From NCBI RefSeq assembly GCF_963678635.1, contig NC_087063.1:71877617-71941616 (forward strand): a DNA stretch of 64,000 nucleotides. The letters are read 5' to 3'. Within the stretch, counting starts at the first letter, position 1. Each line of letters starts with the position of its first letter. This DNA is from Symsagittifera roscoffensis. Lineage: Eukaryota > Xenacoelomorpha > Acoela > Convolutidae. Shown here piece after piece: positions 11,071 through 21,077 of this stretch. The notes beneath the pieces were generated by a model. It was not told the DNA's origin. It made no database searches and worked only from the letters and a program-made list of their open reading frames with translations. The translations under genes were made by a program, and so were the position numbers.

Positions 11071-13269
11071 GAAGAGATAGTTCAACAACTGTTGAAACTG
11101 AGGAAGCAAAGGCCAAAAGTGATTTTTAATTTAATGTTGGGGTCTCAATTATTATCTAACCGCACGCGTGGATTGAAGGTGATGAATTAATCTTTATTCA
11201 TAATTTTGTTTTCTTTTTTGAATTTATAAGTCAGTCCTGTTAAGGAAATCATTATTAATACTCGGTGATTTGACTAATTCACTTCAAGTAAACACATTTA
11301 CTTTCAATTCTTTCTCAAGCACCTACATTTTCATACATTTGGATTGAATTGACTAATTTGAGCAGGTATATAATGCAAAACGTTCATAAACACCGCCGGC
11401 AAGTGTAGGGGGAAAAGTACAAGATCAGGATTGCTGGGTTTATATCCAGTTATGAGCCTAATAACTTTTGTTGCGAACAAGATAGAAGCTCGGCTAACGT
11501 GAACTTTTTTGTTTTTCCCATACTAGGGCAAGCCAGTAGCCTAGCTAATTTTTCATTTCGTTTATAAATTGAGGTGTAAAAAATACTCACCAAACTTTCA
11601 CCAAATTTTCACCAAGATTGTCTCAAACTATCTAACAAAGTTTCCAATTGATCAGACAAGAGTTAAAACACATTTAAGTACTTTTCAGAAGATCTAGAGA
11701 TGTTTTTTCGACATAGTGATTTTTTCCCTAAATCGTGAGCCGAGATGAAAATTGAAATTTTTTTTATTATCCAGCAACCTAATTTTCAATTTTTCAATTT
11801 TTGTTTTTTGAACTACAGACATAAAAAAAATTTTCAGAATTTAACAGAAGCCTACCGGTTGATTTGGATAGAACCAAAGGTTAAGAGCGTCAATTTTGTT
11901 TGACTTTGGGATAAAAGATTTTGCTAACTTTTTTTTTTTTAAATTGTTTAATTTTTTGAACTTTTCATATTTTTCTAAAAATAAGATTTTTGAGTAATTC
12001 AAGGTTCTGAACCTGATATTTTTTAATCTGATATAGATAGACTCTTGGTAAGGATGATAATTTCTGTTTTCCTATGATAGGGCAAGCCATTGGGAGCAAT
12101 AGTTTTTCAACTGGCTCATTGTCAGAGTGAGAAATGACTTGTGAATTTTGGGGCGAAAAAAAACTTCAAAAATTGAAATTAACATAAAACTTTGTTTTCA
12201 ATTGATTGCTATAAAAAACTTTTATGATACTAGGAAAAAAAGTGGGTTTTCAAAATATTCTAGTGCAACAAAACCTTGTCTAACTCAAAAATAAACGACT
12301 TATGTGGACATTCTACCTGATATGCTATCTATCTCTTTCTAGATTTTATCTTATCAAATTTCTTTATAAATTTGAATGAAAACAACACAGCCAAATCGTT
12401 GAATGGAGAGGGCATTCTCTCCCGTTGTTGCTGCTCGATGGCAATTAATTCTCTCATGCATGTAGGCTTGGTAGATTATCGTTCGTTCAGTTTACGAAGT
12501 CAAAATTTTTTGCAGAGGACTCGGCATGGTTACAGTTTGAATTTTGTCTTTCCTTCATGGCTGAGTATCAATTAAGTTGTTTAAATGAGAATGAGAAAAT
12601 GAAAATAAATAGCATATAAATTTGAAAAAATCATGAGGGTGTGTGGGTGGTGGCTGTGGTTGTGGGTGGTCTAAATTAGTTCCCCATAGCTTTTAATCTG
12701 TTTTATGGTGGTGGTAGGCAGATGTGTGACAAAGCGGACATACTTAAGATCTATACTTAAAGGAAACCACATGGCGTCTTTTTTATTATATCTCCAGGGC
12801 AAATTGACTTAAAATATGGACTTTAAAGACAAGGTTGGTTAATTATGTGTTAATTAGGCTTTGTCAAACAAAAGTGGTCAAGGTAATAAAACTTTTAATG
12901 TCTCATAAACTTCAAAGCAAAAAACTAGTGAAATGTTCCCTATTAGAACCGAAGGTTTTTGTTATAGATAAGGGTAACTTAAACTAGATCGCAGCAACCT
13001 ATTGCTATATCTAATTCAATTAGAGTGCATGACGCGTTTTATTTATTATGTCCCCCGGACAAGGGGCTATAAATGTCTCCACTTCAAAGTGAGTACGTGT
13101 ATGCCGATATGGAAGATAAACTGAGATTTATGACTCAATCAGGGCTTGCCAGACAAAAATGACAGCTGCAATGAAGTTTTCGCTATCCCATAAAACTCCA
13201 ACCGCAAAAACTATTTAATGTCTCCCGCTAGAGGCTGTAGGGGCGCCATAAAAACAAATCCACAGAGAT
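11071..13269. other. Polinton interior, 2.2 kb with no recognised gene
   Basis: Both strands have only short frames; the longest, plus 12372-12575 (67 residues), matches nothing I know. Two related blocks sit about 550 bp apart (near 11515-11535 and 12070-12090), both reading roughly a-tagggcaagcca. A degenerate direct repeat of about 265 bp fills 12765-13260. The minus strand just upstream of 11069 ends TTCAG, so the zinc-finger segment of the polymerase could begin as an exon there. Confidence 0.45.
12765..13260 (+). repeat. Degenerate two-unit direct repeat, about 265 bp each
   Basis: Units 12765-13020 and 13021-13260 share ordered blocks: catggcgtctttttt versus catgacgcgttttatt, ttatatctccagggcaa versus ttatgtcccccggacaa, ggctttgtcaaacaaaa versus ggcttgccagacaaaa, and tctcataaacttcaaagcaaaaaacta versus a matching block about 265 bp later. 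The rest has drifted. Function unknown. Confidence 0.6.
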
Positions 13270-13539
13270 TTGTTTATCTTCTATTCCAATTCCTTTTTCA
13301 TTTTACTCACTCGTAAAATAATTGAACCAACAATTCACTACCGTTATCACCACCACTATGTACTCGACTATGTACACCCCTATGTACACGACTTTTACGA
13401 TGGTTTTCAAGATTCATCTTCGGGAGAAAAACGCATTGTACGAGTTGGAACGAAAACTTTTGACAAAAGCGGTATATATATCACAAAACAGTTATATAAA
13501 AGAATGAAGATGGCGCGTTTAAGTGTTATCGAGCAGTGA
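13270..13539 (+). CDS. Hypothetical plus-strand ORF inside the Polinton
   Basis: This is an 89-residue ORF beginning MFIFYSNSFF and ending LSVIEQ. It is rich in His and Tyr in the middle (HYRYHHHY, DYVHPYVHDFYDG). An overlapping frame (13322-13507) is also open. It is the only sizeable plus-strand frame in a block where all recognised genes are on the minus strand, so it may be spurious. I recognise no domain. A Ser-rich then Lys/Arg- and acid-rich stretch continues in another frame through about 13620-13800, which could hint at a decayed nuclear or virion protein. Confidence 0.2.
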   Translation: MFIFYSNSFFILLTRKIIEPTIHYRYHHHYVLDYVHPYVHDFYDGFQDSSSGEKRIVRVGTKTFDKSGIYITKQLYKRMKMARLSVIEQ

Positions 13540-14549
13540 CCTTGACGACAAGAGAATTTGTTTGTTTGGCAGATACTTATTCATAAACTGAAAAAGTGGT
13601 TAAAAACAAACAGGTGAAAAGACTTCATCTTCTTACTCCTCCTCCTCATCCTCAGCTGCAAATGATAAACATCATAAAAGACGATACACGTCAAAACGAT
13701 CAGTCCGTCACGAAAAAGAGTGTGCTGAAAGTGGTGATGAAAACGACGCGGAATATGAGTACTCGAATGATAAAAACCGTAGAAATGCCTGAAACAGAAA
13801 AAAACGTTTAAATAATTTAATTTAACCAGCAGTACGGTTGAAGCAATGTATGAGCAGTCGCGCGAGCTTAGAAAAAAAATTTGAAAAAATTTTAAATTTA
13901 CTGTTCTGAACAATAAACCCGACGCCTCACAACTCCCTCTAAACATCTCTCCCTCGTTGCTCGACAATGACCATCACCACATCCACGTTCTCATCGAAGA
14001 AAAGATTGTGTCAATATAGTGAACATGAGGTCCTAAACCACTTTTGTTGTATCTTGTCTACTCTCATCTTTAAAGCATCTAAGATTGGGTTGCAGTAAAT
14101 TTTACCTATCGGGACCCCTGATGGAAAAATTAAAAACTGCTGTCAACTACAACAATTCTATCAAGATCTCAACTGACATTGGTGGTGCTCTTCTACGAAG
14201 AAGATTGCCACAAGTTTGCTTTGCTTCACAAACTTGATCCATTCTAACTCAAACTGATTTAATCACTATTGTAACAATTGAACGCTTCATTAATATTTAG
14301 AATGGTGATACTGCCGCCGAGCTTTCTAAAATTATTGATATCATTATGAGTAGGTATGGTCGTTCTCCAAAACTGGAAAAAAAAATCAATTATAAATCAT
14401 TATAAAAAATCATCAGTATCACAAATTTATAACATCGATGTTTCATAAGCTTGCATCGGTTAATTAGCTCAGAAATCTGTTGGTTGTCCCTTTTTTTCTA
14501 ATTCAATTCATGAGAGTGTTCTTCGCTATTTTTCCATCGGAACTCACGT
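13540..14549. other. Polinton interior between hypothetical ORF and capsid gene
   Basis: No gene is recognised. The plus strand around 13620-13800 encodes, in one frame, a serine run followed by a basic and acidic stretch. The 128-residue minus ORF at 13581-13967 looks like its antisense shadow. From 13970 to 14540 frames are short on both strands. Confidence 0.4.
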
Positions 14550-15766
14550 AATCTGTTGATGCACGCTCTCCCATGAAAAGTTTTTCCGCATTTCCCCCAG
14601 CGGTGCATCAAACTTCAATTTTACAGAAATGGTGCAACTGGTCAATTCAGGATGAATAAAGTAATGTTAAACCTCCTGAGTAGATGTGAGATCAAATGCC
14701 ATTATATAATTAGCCAAACTGATTGCATGGCTATTGTTAAAAACAAAAAAGTCTAGAGCTTCCAATGCGTTATAGTCTCTTCTTTTGTTATCAGCCATTG
14801 ACACAGGAGTACCTACAAGGGCTAGACCTTTCGGAATACAATGATTTCATTCAGCTGAAACTTTTGATAATGAAACGGGTTTGTTCGATTAGTTCCCAGG
14901 TATGCTGTATTCAAGCTCATTGCCGAAATCGTTCGACGAACTGGCTCTTTGGCAGAAGCGTCTTCTTATGGCCAGCTTTGCAAACCTTTTGTGGCCAAAA
15001 AAAGTTCTTGATCGGATTTCAATATAGTTGTATTTAGCGCGTGTTTTCATTTCTGTCATTTTGCGCAGATATAGGTTAGCATCAGTTGTTTGAACTTGGT
15101 AATGTTTATTAGGTTGCTCGGACATAATAACAAAGTCATTGGGAGATTGTCTCAGAGAAAGTCTTATTGTAGCACCGTTGTTAAGATGTTTGACAAATGG
15201 TAAAAAATCACAAGCAATTTTACCAAATAAACGGAATTCGCTTGGGACTGCTACGATTCGCTTACGCTCCGCGACATCTTCAGCTCGCCCATTAGCACCA
15301 TCAATACCTGATGGATTATCTTCATAAAAATAACCTTGACAAGTAAGCCATGTTTTTTTTGCATCATTACCGTGTGAAAATTCGGTACCAATGAAACTCT
15401 TATAGTCAAAGTTGGCATTAGTAATTGAAACTTTTTCTCCATTCAATGACCTTGTGCATTCTGAAATTAAAGTGGATTATTAACCAAATATGGGGTGTCT
15501 CGTTGTGCTGTCTCTGTAGCATGAAATTGCAGTACATTACCAATACTTTGAACAACGCGTGCTACAATCTGCAAGCAAGTTTGTTGAAGATTGATAAAGT
15601 TGTTCCTATCTCCTAAAACTTCAAATTCGAGCTTAGGACCATCAGGTGAATAAAATGGACCAATTTTTTGAGTGAATGCAATTTCAAAAGTAACAAGTAG
15701 AGGAGGTTTTTCAAATAAATCTAACGAGCTGTGAGTTGCTTCAGTTGTTAATAAATTAAAAATCAT
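14550..15766 (-). pseudogene. F54H12.2-like capsid protein of the Polinton, frameshifted
   Basis: This is the large capsid protein family annotated in many invertebrates as F54H12.2-like. I take it for the double-jelly-roll major capsid protein of Polinton virions; the fold is inferred, not visible. The N-terminal part is 15467-15766 (SLDLFEKPPLLVTFEIAFTQ, then NNPL). The middle is 14889-15446 (SLNGEKVS, DAKKTWLTCQGYFYEDN, LFGKIACDFLP, ANLYLRKM). The C-terminal part continues in another frame through 14560-14880 (NPFHYQKFQLN, HPELTSCTI). The break near 15465 is a short deletion that shifts the frame where the family continues into a LHSLFSEC-type motif. At least two frameshifts disable it. 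It sits immediately left of the other virion genes, on the same strand. Confidence 0.85.
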
Positions 15767-15799
15767 TTCGTACTCTGTTGAAAAAATTGGAGCGGCTTA

Positions 15800-16195
15800 T
15801 CAGTGGAACTTTTTTTTAGAATGAGAAATTTTTCTTTTTCTTGTTGTTGTTGATGTTGTTGTTGATGATGATGTTGTTGTTGCTGTCTTCCGTTTTCTGC
15901 TCATACGGGACTTGCTGCATCCAGCTCCAATTTCGTTTTTGATTGTGATTTTTACTGTGTTTTTCAGGGCTTATTTCGGCGTTTTCTTCCTGGTTGCTAT
16001 ATCTATTAATTAGGGTGCTGCTTGAACAAGTAATTCTTTTCCAATACATTTTGCTGCTGGTACTATTAATTTCCGAGCTTACGGAAGTGCTACTTGTCCA
16101 AAACCCATAGCCAGAGCACCGAAGCCACTTCCCCGCTGTCTGTAATGTCGTGAGAAAAGAGGCATGGTCGCTTGATTATGATAGTATACATCCAT
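15800..16195 (-). pseudogene. Basic virion protein (adenovirus pVI/core-like) of the Polinton
   Basis: One reading frame runs from ATG at 16193-16195 to TGA at 15800-15802, about 131 codons, broken by three in-frame TAA stops. It opens MDVYYHNQATMPLFSRHYRQ, followed by RGSGFGALAMGFGQ, the signature of small Polinton virion proteins that also have a Gly-rich and then Ala/Lys-rich region. The C-terminal third is a Thr/Ser run (the ttg/atg microsatellite at 15839-15895) framed by basic clusters (SRKRKT, TRKRK). Such proteins are thought to lie inside the capsid and bind DNA or membrane; that role is by analogy. It sits between the two capsid genes with gaps of about 5 and 33 bp. Confidence 0.65.
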
Positions 16196-16199
16196 AATC

Positions 16200-17045
16200 T
16201 TAAACAGAAATATTTTGAAATTTTAAAATCAAAACAACGTTTCCTCCTCCTCCCGCAAATGGTACCAGTCTACCGGTTCCTGTTTGTAGTTTTACCACAA
16301 TGCTCTTGACGTTATTCATGAGAAGTTTCTTATAATCTAAGTTGCTGAAAATTTTGCGATGATTTGGTTCAATGCTGCAAGCATAAACGTTTTTCACTTG
16401 TCGATTAGTATCGATGACTCTGAGCAACGGTGCTTTGGTGTCACCCACAATCTGATAATGAATTATATCCATGAAATATTTAAACATCATTTGGGTTCCA
16501 GCAGAGATATCAACAGGGTAGTCGGAAATGAGGTTTTGCGATGTGAGAGAGCTATGGATATGACTGGATTCTTTAGACCGTTTCATCTCTTATACCTTTG
16601 AAACCTAAAAACTAGGAAATTGTGGGCTCTTAAAGGCAATGCCTTCCCAATAATGCATCCACATTGAAAGATGTTTGGTAATGGGGTCGATGCTATAATT
16701 GAAATTATCAAGATCAACCTTCCCATTGATTTCGTTGAATAGTTTCTTGACTTCTTCATATTCACCCTTTGTTATTCCAGTTTTTTCTCCATCATACGGT
16801 CTTTATATTTTATCCTTTGCCTTTGTCTTTTTGTAGTACATTATTTTAATGTCTGTTACCTTGTTAAAATGAGTGGTAAACGTTATTTCTGTCAATGCAG
16901 CTCTCCATTCGCCTTGCAGATCGATATCTTCCCTCAGCAGATTTTTAAAACTCGCAGATGAGTTGTCAAGGAATATATTCATTGAGGCTGATGACACCAA
17001 TGTAATACTAAAGGAATCTTTGTCACCTCCAATTTTGCTAGGCAT
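16200..17045 (-). pseudogene. Penton-like minor capsid protein of the Polinton
   Basis: This is the single-jelly-roll minor capsid protein predicted to form vertices of Polinton capsids. The N-terminal part (16803-17045, 80 residues) has SFSITLVSSASMNIFLDNSS and LQGEWRAALTEI, the family opening. The middle is open from about 16600 to 16800 without an ATG. The C-terminal part (16200-16586) contains YPVDISAGTQMMF, IVGDTKAPLLRV and the ending TGTGRLVPFAGGG-VVLILKF, matching the usual VPF-G-V-L-F finish. A stop near 16803 and further stops near 16605 separate the parts, so the gene is broken by few lesions and is among the better preserved. It lies 5 bp from the virion protein gene. Confidence 0.85.
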
Positions 17046-17054
17046 TGTTTAACT

Positions 17055-17500
17055 TGACCCTTTTTTTGCAATACTCTGATTAGTTGGGGCTCATAAAATT
17101 TACACTCTATTGGTTCTCTTTCTGCGTCGATAAGATTATAAGTCGGTGGGTTCCTCGTTGGTATGGCAAACATTTCAAAAACTTCGTCAGTGAAGTATTG
17201 TTTATAACCTTTTCGAAAAGTGATGTCAGTTTTTAATTTTTCTTACATAATCGCTAACGTAGAGCTTTGGTCGGCGAACTAGTTTCAATGATTGTTCCGC
17301 GCTTAAGGAAATTGGAAATTAGACGTGGAATATCCTTTTTAGTCACTTTTTGGGAGCTAATTTGATGACGTGGTTTGTTCTTGAATTTATTGTGTTGACA
17401 AAGTCTTGAAGCTTATCGATGTAAGAGTAGGACCATTTGTCCTCCAAATAATTTGTCCTCAATTGGCCGTATTTCGTCTGTGTCACAAACTATCACTTTG
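17055..17500 (-). pseudogene. Polinton integrase, C-terminal part, frameshifted
   Basis: This is the retroviral-type integrase that inserts Polintons and makes the 6-bp target duplication. Only the end of the catalytic core and the C-terminal domain are visible. Segments on the minus strand: YIDKLQDFVNTINSRTN followed by IKLAP (about 17360-17450); PKLYVSDYVR (about 17240-17275); and FRKGYKQYFTDEVFEMFAIP with PPTYNL and KFYEPQLIRV (17080-17216). A one-base shift in an A run after the LAPKK segment and another near 17225 break the frame. The catalytic D,D-35-E residues should lie upstream (above 17500) and were not found, so the enzyme is lost. It ends just before the penton gene starts. Confidence 0.8.
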
Positions 17501-17559
17501 AGGCGGGGTGTTTTGCGACGAACTGTTCGATATATTTTGTATATGCAGGCTCTGTATGT

Positions 17560-18490
17560 AAAAATTGTTTCGCTTTAATTCGTGAAAACCAGATTAATTT
17601 CTGATTCCTCTTTTAATATTTGTACACTTCCAAACAATGCTGGAAATTTAGTTTTCAATAGTTTTTCTTCAGCCAGTGTAATTTTACATTTTTTTTTGTC
17701 TTCGTCTTCTCTGTCGGTGCAGAGTCTGATTCGTTATATCCGATTATTTCAGAGTTTATTTTTCTGTCCCTTCTTCTCATTTGCTTTATTGCGCTGGCCG
17801 TTCTCTTTCACTGTCTGCAACAGCCCTTCTGGTTATGCGTTTTTCAATGCTTTTTGAGCCAGAAATTATCGATGGTTTTTTGGGAGAAAGGTTGGCTCTT
17901 GCTTTTGATGGGGATATTGTGGGAGCTCGAGTTCTTTGCTGTTGTTGGGCTGGTTCTGTAGTCGTTGACTGAACCGCGACTTTGGCCTACTTGTTCATAA
18001 CCAACTGTTCGTCAAGTTTGACAGACAACAAGGTCATTATGAAAGTAGGGATGTACAATTTCTTAGTTTGTTGTTGTATATCATACAAAAACTAATGCCG
18101 TAAGACTGGTTGGAACTTTATCAACAAAAAAAGCTCTTCATTTTCTTTGTTTATTGTGACTCGCTCTGACTTTTTAATATTTTCCAGAACTTTTTTTGCT
18201 CGCTTAAAATTGTTGTCGTCTATGAGTTGTAATTGTAGCAAAATACGTTCAGTGGATAATGCGTCATTAAGCTCAGTTCTTGTTTCCAGCACTGAGCTCA
18301 TCACCATTTCCCTCTTCTTCAGTGGGAAGAAGAGATTGTTCTTGTTGATTGTTGTCTGCTGTGGCATTGATAAGTAATTCGGGGGTTGGTATAACTGGAG
18401 GATTAGTTGTTGTTACATTTAAGGGTCTTAATCGATTCAAGCATGACAGATGCGGTTTTTTATGTTTGATTGAGTTGTCAAGCAAAATTT
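17560..18490 (-). pseudogene. Coiled-coil and disordered Polinton protein, function unknown
   Basis: The minus strand from 18485 codes for a Pro/Thr-rich N-terminus (18273-18485), then in a shifted frame (18092-18367) a helical block with LNDALSTERILLQLQLI and FKRAKKVLENI. It ends in a Pro/Ser/Arg-rich stretch through about 17750-17990 containing TRAPTISPSKARANLSPKKP. Many Polintons carry such a protein beside the packaging genes, with a short acidic helix-turn-helix pair and a disordered tail; its role is not known. Frameshifts occur near 18310 and 18125, and stops lie below 17780. Plus ORFs at 17582-17972 are shadows. Confidence 0.45.
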
Positions 18491-18561
18491 GCGCTGCATG
18501 GGGTTGTTCTCTAATATAAATATGGAATCAGAACAATTCTTGTGCTGTCAATTTTTTGCTG

Positions 18562-18858
18562 TCAAATACTTGCAGCAAAAAACAGTATATGTATGATTAG
18601 ATAAAATATTTGTTTACTCAATATAACAGGTGAGTTTTTTTCGAGACTCATTTCTGGATTGATTAGATTTCTATATTTTTCTTCGAAATTATTAAGATTT
18701 GTAATACTAACAGGCACATTACCGTTGACTACATTGAGCAAGCATTCGCAAACGACTGATATAATTTGAGTATTTGATGATTTTCTAAAAAAACTCTGTA
18801 GTTGACTTGGATTCAACTGTACCATGTGCTGCAGAATCAATAACGTTTTCGCGTTCAT
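18562..18858 (-). CDS. Small Polinton protein with hydrophobic C-terminus (X-like)
   Basis: This is an uninterrupted 98-residue ORF. It has LNPSQLQSFFRKSSN, then IISVVCECLLNVVNGNVPV, a lysine-rich middle (FEEKYRNLINPEMSLEK) and a hydrophobic end (FYLIIHILFFAAS). The pattern of a CxC helix with an LNxxNGxxP turn, a charged linker and a hydrophobic tail matches a short protein that recurs in Polinton and adintovirus elements next to the ATPase. I recall it as a possible core or membrane-active virion protein, but that function is inferred. Its start overlaps the end of the ATPase relic by about 75 bp in another frame, as compact viral genes often do. Confidence 0.5.
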   Translation of the reverse strand: MNAKTLLILQHMVQLNPSQLQSFFRKSSNTQIISVVCECLLNVVNGNVPVSITNLNNFEEKYRNLINPEMSLEKNSPVILSKQIFYLIIHILFFAASI

Positions 18859-19435
18859 TTGTGATGGGTTTCTTTTCTACCTTATCTAATGATAAACAGA
18901 AAATTGACGGAGCAGATGGTATTATGTTCGAACAGCATCTGAGAAAATCTGATGTTCGGGGATCAAAATCTATTAATAGATGTCCAAAGCTGTCCTTTGT
19001 AGCCAGTTCATACGATTGTCGTAAAAATTCAGGTGCAGTAAGTTGCCTTCTGAGGTGGTCAAGTTGCTGAAGATTACGAGGTGATTTGAATAAAATGATG
19101 TGAGATGTATTGACATCGACTTTGTTTGACATAAATTACATCTAAGCCCTTGTGTCTTCCTGCTGTTGCTAGTTTAACAAAATCTTTATCATTGTATACT
19201 TCTTCGCTTGATTCATCAAACACTAACAGAATATTTTCAATGTTTCTCAAACGATCGAATCCATCAAATTTTGCAAGTTCTATTTGAAATCTGTGAGCGT
19301 TTAACTCCTCGCTAACTAAGGTTGAATATCTTTGTGAAAAAACAGTCTCTCAAATTTGGCATACAAAATTCTCCCTTTCAATAAATTGGAAATTAATTCT
19401 GTATATCTTGATCCCGAAAGTCCTACTACTGCCAT
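18785..19435 (-). pseudogene. Polinton genome-packaging ATPase (FtsK/HerA type), inactive
   Basis: This P-loop ATPase would pump the genome into the capsid. The N-terminal segment (about 19316-19433) has the Walker A region, but it reads GLSGSRYTELI instead of the G-x4-GK-T form: the invariant Lys is gone. Walker B is seen as NILLVFDESSEE at about 19208-19243, followed by YNDKDFVKLATAGRHKG. The C-terminal part (18785-19132) has HIILFKSPRNLQQLDHLRRQ and FGHLLIDFDPRTSDFLR, a very characteristic block. A deletion and frameshift near 19130 remove the sensor-like loop between the GRHKG and HIILFK blocks. The gene lies between the membrane protein and the X-like ORF. Confidence 0.85.
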
Positions 19436-19464
19436 AAACAGTAGTAGTATATAAATAATTTTAT

Positions 19465-19743
19465 TCATATCCTTGGGTTTGGTAGCATGTACCCAACTAA
19501 ACCAGGCAATATGAAAAACCAAACTGATGTTTCTTCACAGCTTAGTTGCGTAAAAGAAAGTTTATAGATACAAAAGATTAGCAAAGTTAAAATTATAATC
19601 TTTTGAGACATAAAAACTATTTCTGATCTGGGAGCAGTGGCATCGATACAAAATTTCCAAGATTTTTTTTTGGTTTTATTTCGATCAAATACAAAATCAG
19701 TCACTGTAAATGCCTCAGGCTCATCATCTGCTAATTCAGACAT
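19465..19743 (-). CDS. Two-helix membrane protein of the Polinton
   Basis: This is a complete 92-residue ORF. The N-terminus is acidic (MSELADDEPEAF), then VTDFVFDRNKTKKKSWKF, then PRSEIVF directly before a first membrane segment (about residues 46-65, KIIILTLLIFCIYKLSF). A second hydrophobic segment (about 73-88) ends GYMLPNP. The same layout (a TDFV-x-R-K-TK motif, PRSEI, two helices, GY-LPNP ending) recurs in a family I associate with Polinton-like elements of cnidarians and other invertebrates. Its role is unknown; an envelope or inner-membrane protein is one guess. It is one of the few Polinton genes here without a stop. It lies 30 bp upstream of the ATPase. Confidence 0.6.
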   Translation of the reverse strand: MSELADDEPEAFTVTDFVFDRNKTKKKSWKFCIDATAPRSEIVFMSQKIIILTLLIFCIYKLSFTQLSCEETSVWFFILPGLVGYMLPNPRI

Positions 19744-20329
19744 TCATGTTTTCTTTTTTTTCTCTCTGTCTGACTATCTATCAATATCGACCGTGTGGTT
19801 ATGAAATTTTTTATTTTTTTTCTGTAAAAAATCTCGTATCGAGTATAACCAGTGTAAACAATAGTAGTATCATTTTCTTTTCCTTGTCATTATTTTCCAC
19901 TACATAATTGGCTGGCATTTTCATAGTTTTTTCATGATATATGACTTTTTTCACGGAGTTGTTTTTAAACTAATTTCTGAACTTCTTCAGGTGAATCACT
20001 GCTACTGAGGTCCATTTGAACTCCGGGCTGACGTTTGGGTACTAAGACTAGCTTGAGAAGATAAACTCCTCGTTTGCTAGCTAACAATTTGAATAAACTT
20101 GAATTGTTGAAAGTACATGAGTTGGTCAATCAACGGGAAAAACCTTCTCAAAAAAGTTATTTCTTCTTCAGATAAGGGGATTTGTTCTTTTCGCTGCACC
20201 ACTTGACCTCGGCAATCGATTCGTTCTACCCTTATTCATTATATTTTGGTGTTACTCTCTGGATTTTTTCTAGCACATAACACTGAATTTAGAGGTAGGT
20301 ACGTCTCCAACTTCGCTAGTCTCTCAGAG
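19744..20329 (-). other. Polinton right arm, unrecognised coding fragment
   Basis: A frame without ATG is open at about 20077-20234 on the minus strand and reads, in part, IPLSEEEITFLRRFFPLIDQ. Its amphipathic composition looks like real coding sequence. Another frame downstream, about 19960-20090, contains LLKLVLVPKRQPG and SSSDSPEEVQKLV. I recognise neither. The rest (19744-19960) is T-rich and shows nothing. Confidence 0.3.
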
Positions 20330-20783
20330 TTAGTTGCTTCTCTTCAGGGCGCAGTAATTACTGGAGTGGTTCTGATGTGAATGTCTGTTGCAAGCTGAAT
20401 AACTATTGAAATGTACATTTTCAGTTCTCGGGCAACCCAATTCACCAAGGTTCGCAGCTTTTAGATCCAAATACTTTGCCAGAAGATCAGCCTTTTCTTT
20501 TCCTTCAGCGAAAAATATAGCGTTAGGGTTTTTCAAAACAAAACTTTGAATAATCTGATTGAGTTTAAATATAAACGATCAACGCTTTCCCAGTAAATTC
20601 CGTGCAAGTCATTCGTCAACCAGTTGTATGCTTTTTGTTCAGACTTAGGAAGTGAAATGAAACTGACTGGAGGTAGAAAAATTAAAAATCATTGTAATCA
20701 GAAGTTGTAAGGGCTAGTTCTTTAACTATAAAAGTAACTTTACTACAAAGGAATCCTTCCAAGTCTAGCACGACTGATCTTTA
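20330..20783 (-). pseudogene. Broken gene with DLEGF and FIVKELA motifs (possible RNase H-fold nuclease)
   Basis: Minus-strand segments in order: LDLEGF then FIVKELAL (about 20725-20775), a shifted segment with AYNWLTND (about 20590-20620), then FFAEGKEKADLLAKYLDL and LGELGCP (20330-20536), finishing with a His/Cys-rich stretch (CNRHSH, NYCALKRS). This order of motifs, an acidic D-x-E-GF start, a W-L--HHG-like middle, an ExGxEK helix and a GCP-C-H-C tail, is shared by many unannotated invertebrate proteins. The DLEGF start resembles exonuclease motif I of DnaQ-like folds, so a nuclease is possible but unproven. It lies in the right arm between the membrane protein and the terminal repeat and has at least two frameshifts. 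Confidence 0.45.
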
Positions 20784-21077
20784 CTTCAACATTCTAACAA
20801 TTGATAGAGAAATATTTTTGACTGTTTGAGATATAAACAGAACGTAATACCACTCAAGTGACCAATCAGGCTGTTGTTACATTTCCAGGGTAGCATATAA
20901 CAGTAGGTGGGACCAGTGTTTTGAAATTCGTGGACAAACCCCGCGGCATCGGTTAAAATTGCATTTAGTCGTAATATTTTCAAATCATTCAAATTTTGGT
21001 CCAATGAAGAATTGTCTATGCCAAAAAGACCTCTGAATGATCTAAGTTTAATAGCAACATAATAATTTAAATCATTT

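Noticed and set aside
13581-13967. 128-residue minus ORF in the Polinton interior
   Set aside because: Phe/His-rich composition without motifs; it looks like the antisense of a Ser-rich, basic plus-strand stretch.
14765-15037. 90-residue plus ORF
   Set aside because: It lies opposite the C-terminal part of the F54H12.2-like capsid gene.
15800-16195. Alternative genetic code with TAA read as an amino acid
   Set aside because: The three TAA codons sit in one gene of an element whose other genes carry frameshifts; the host VWA exons use standard codons and a TAG stop.
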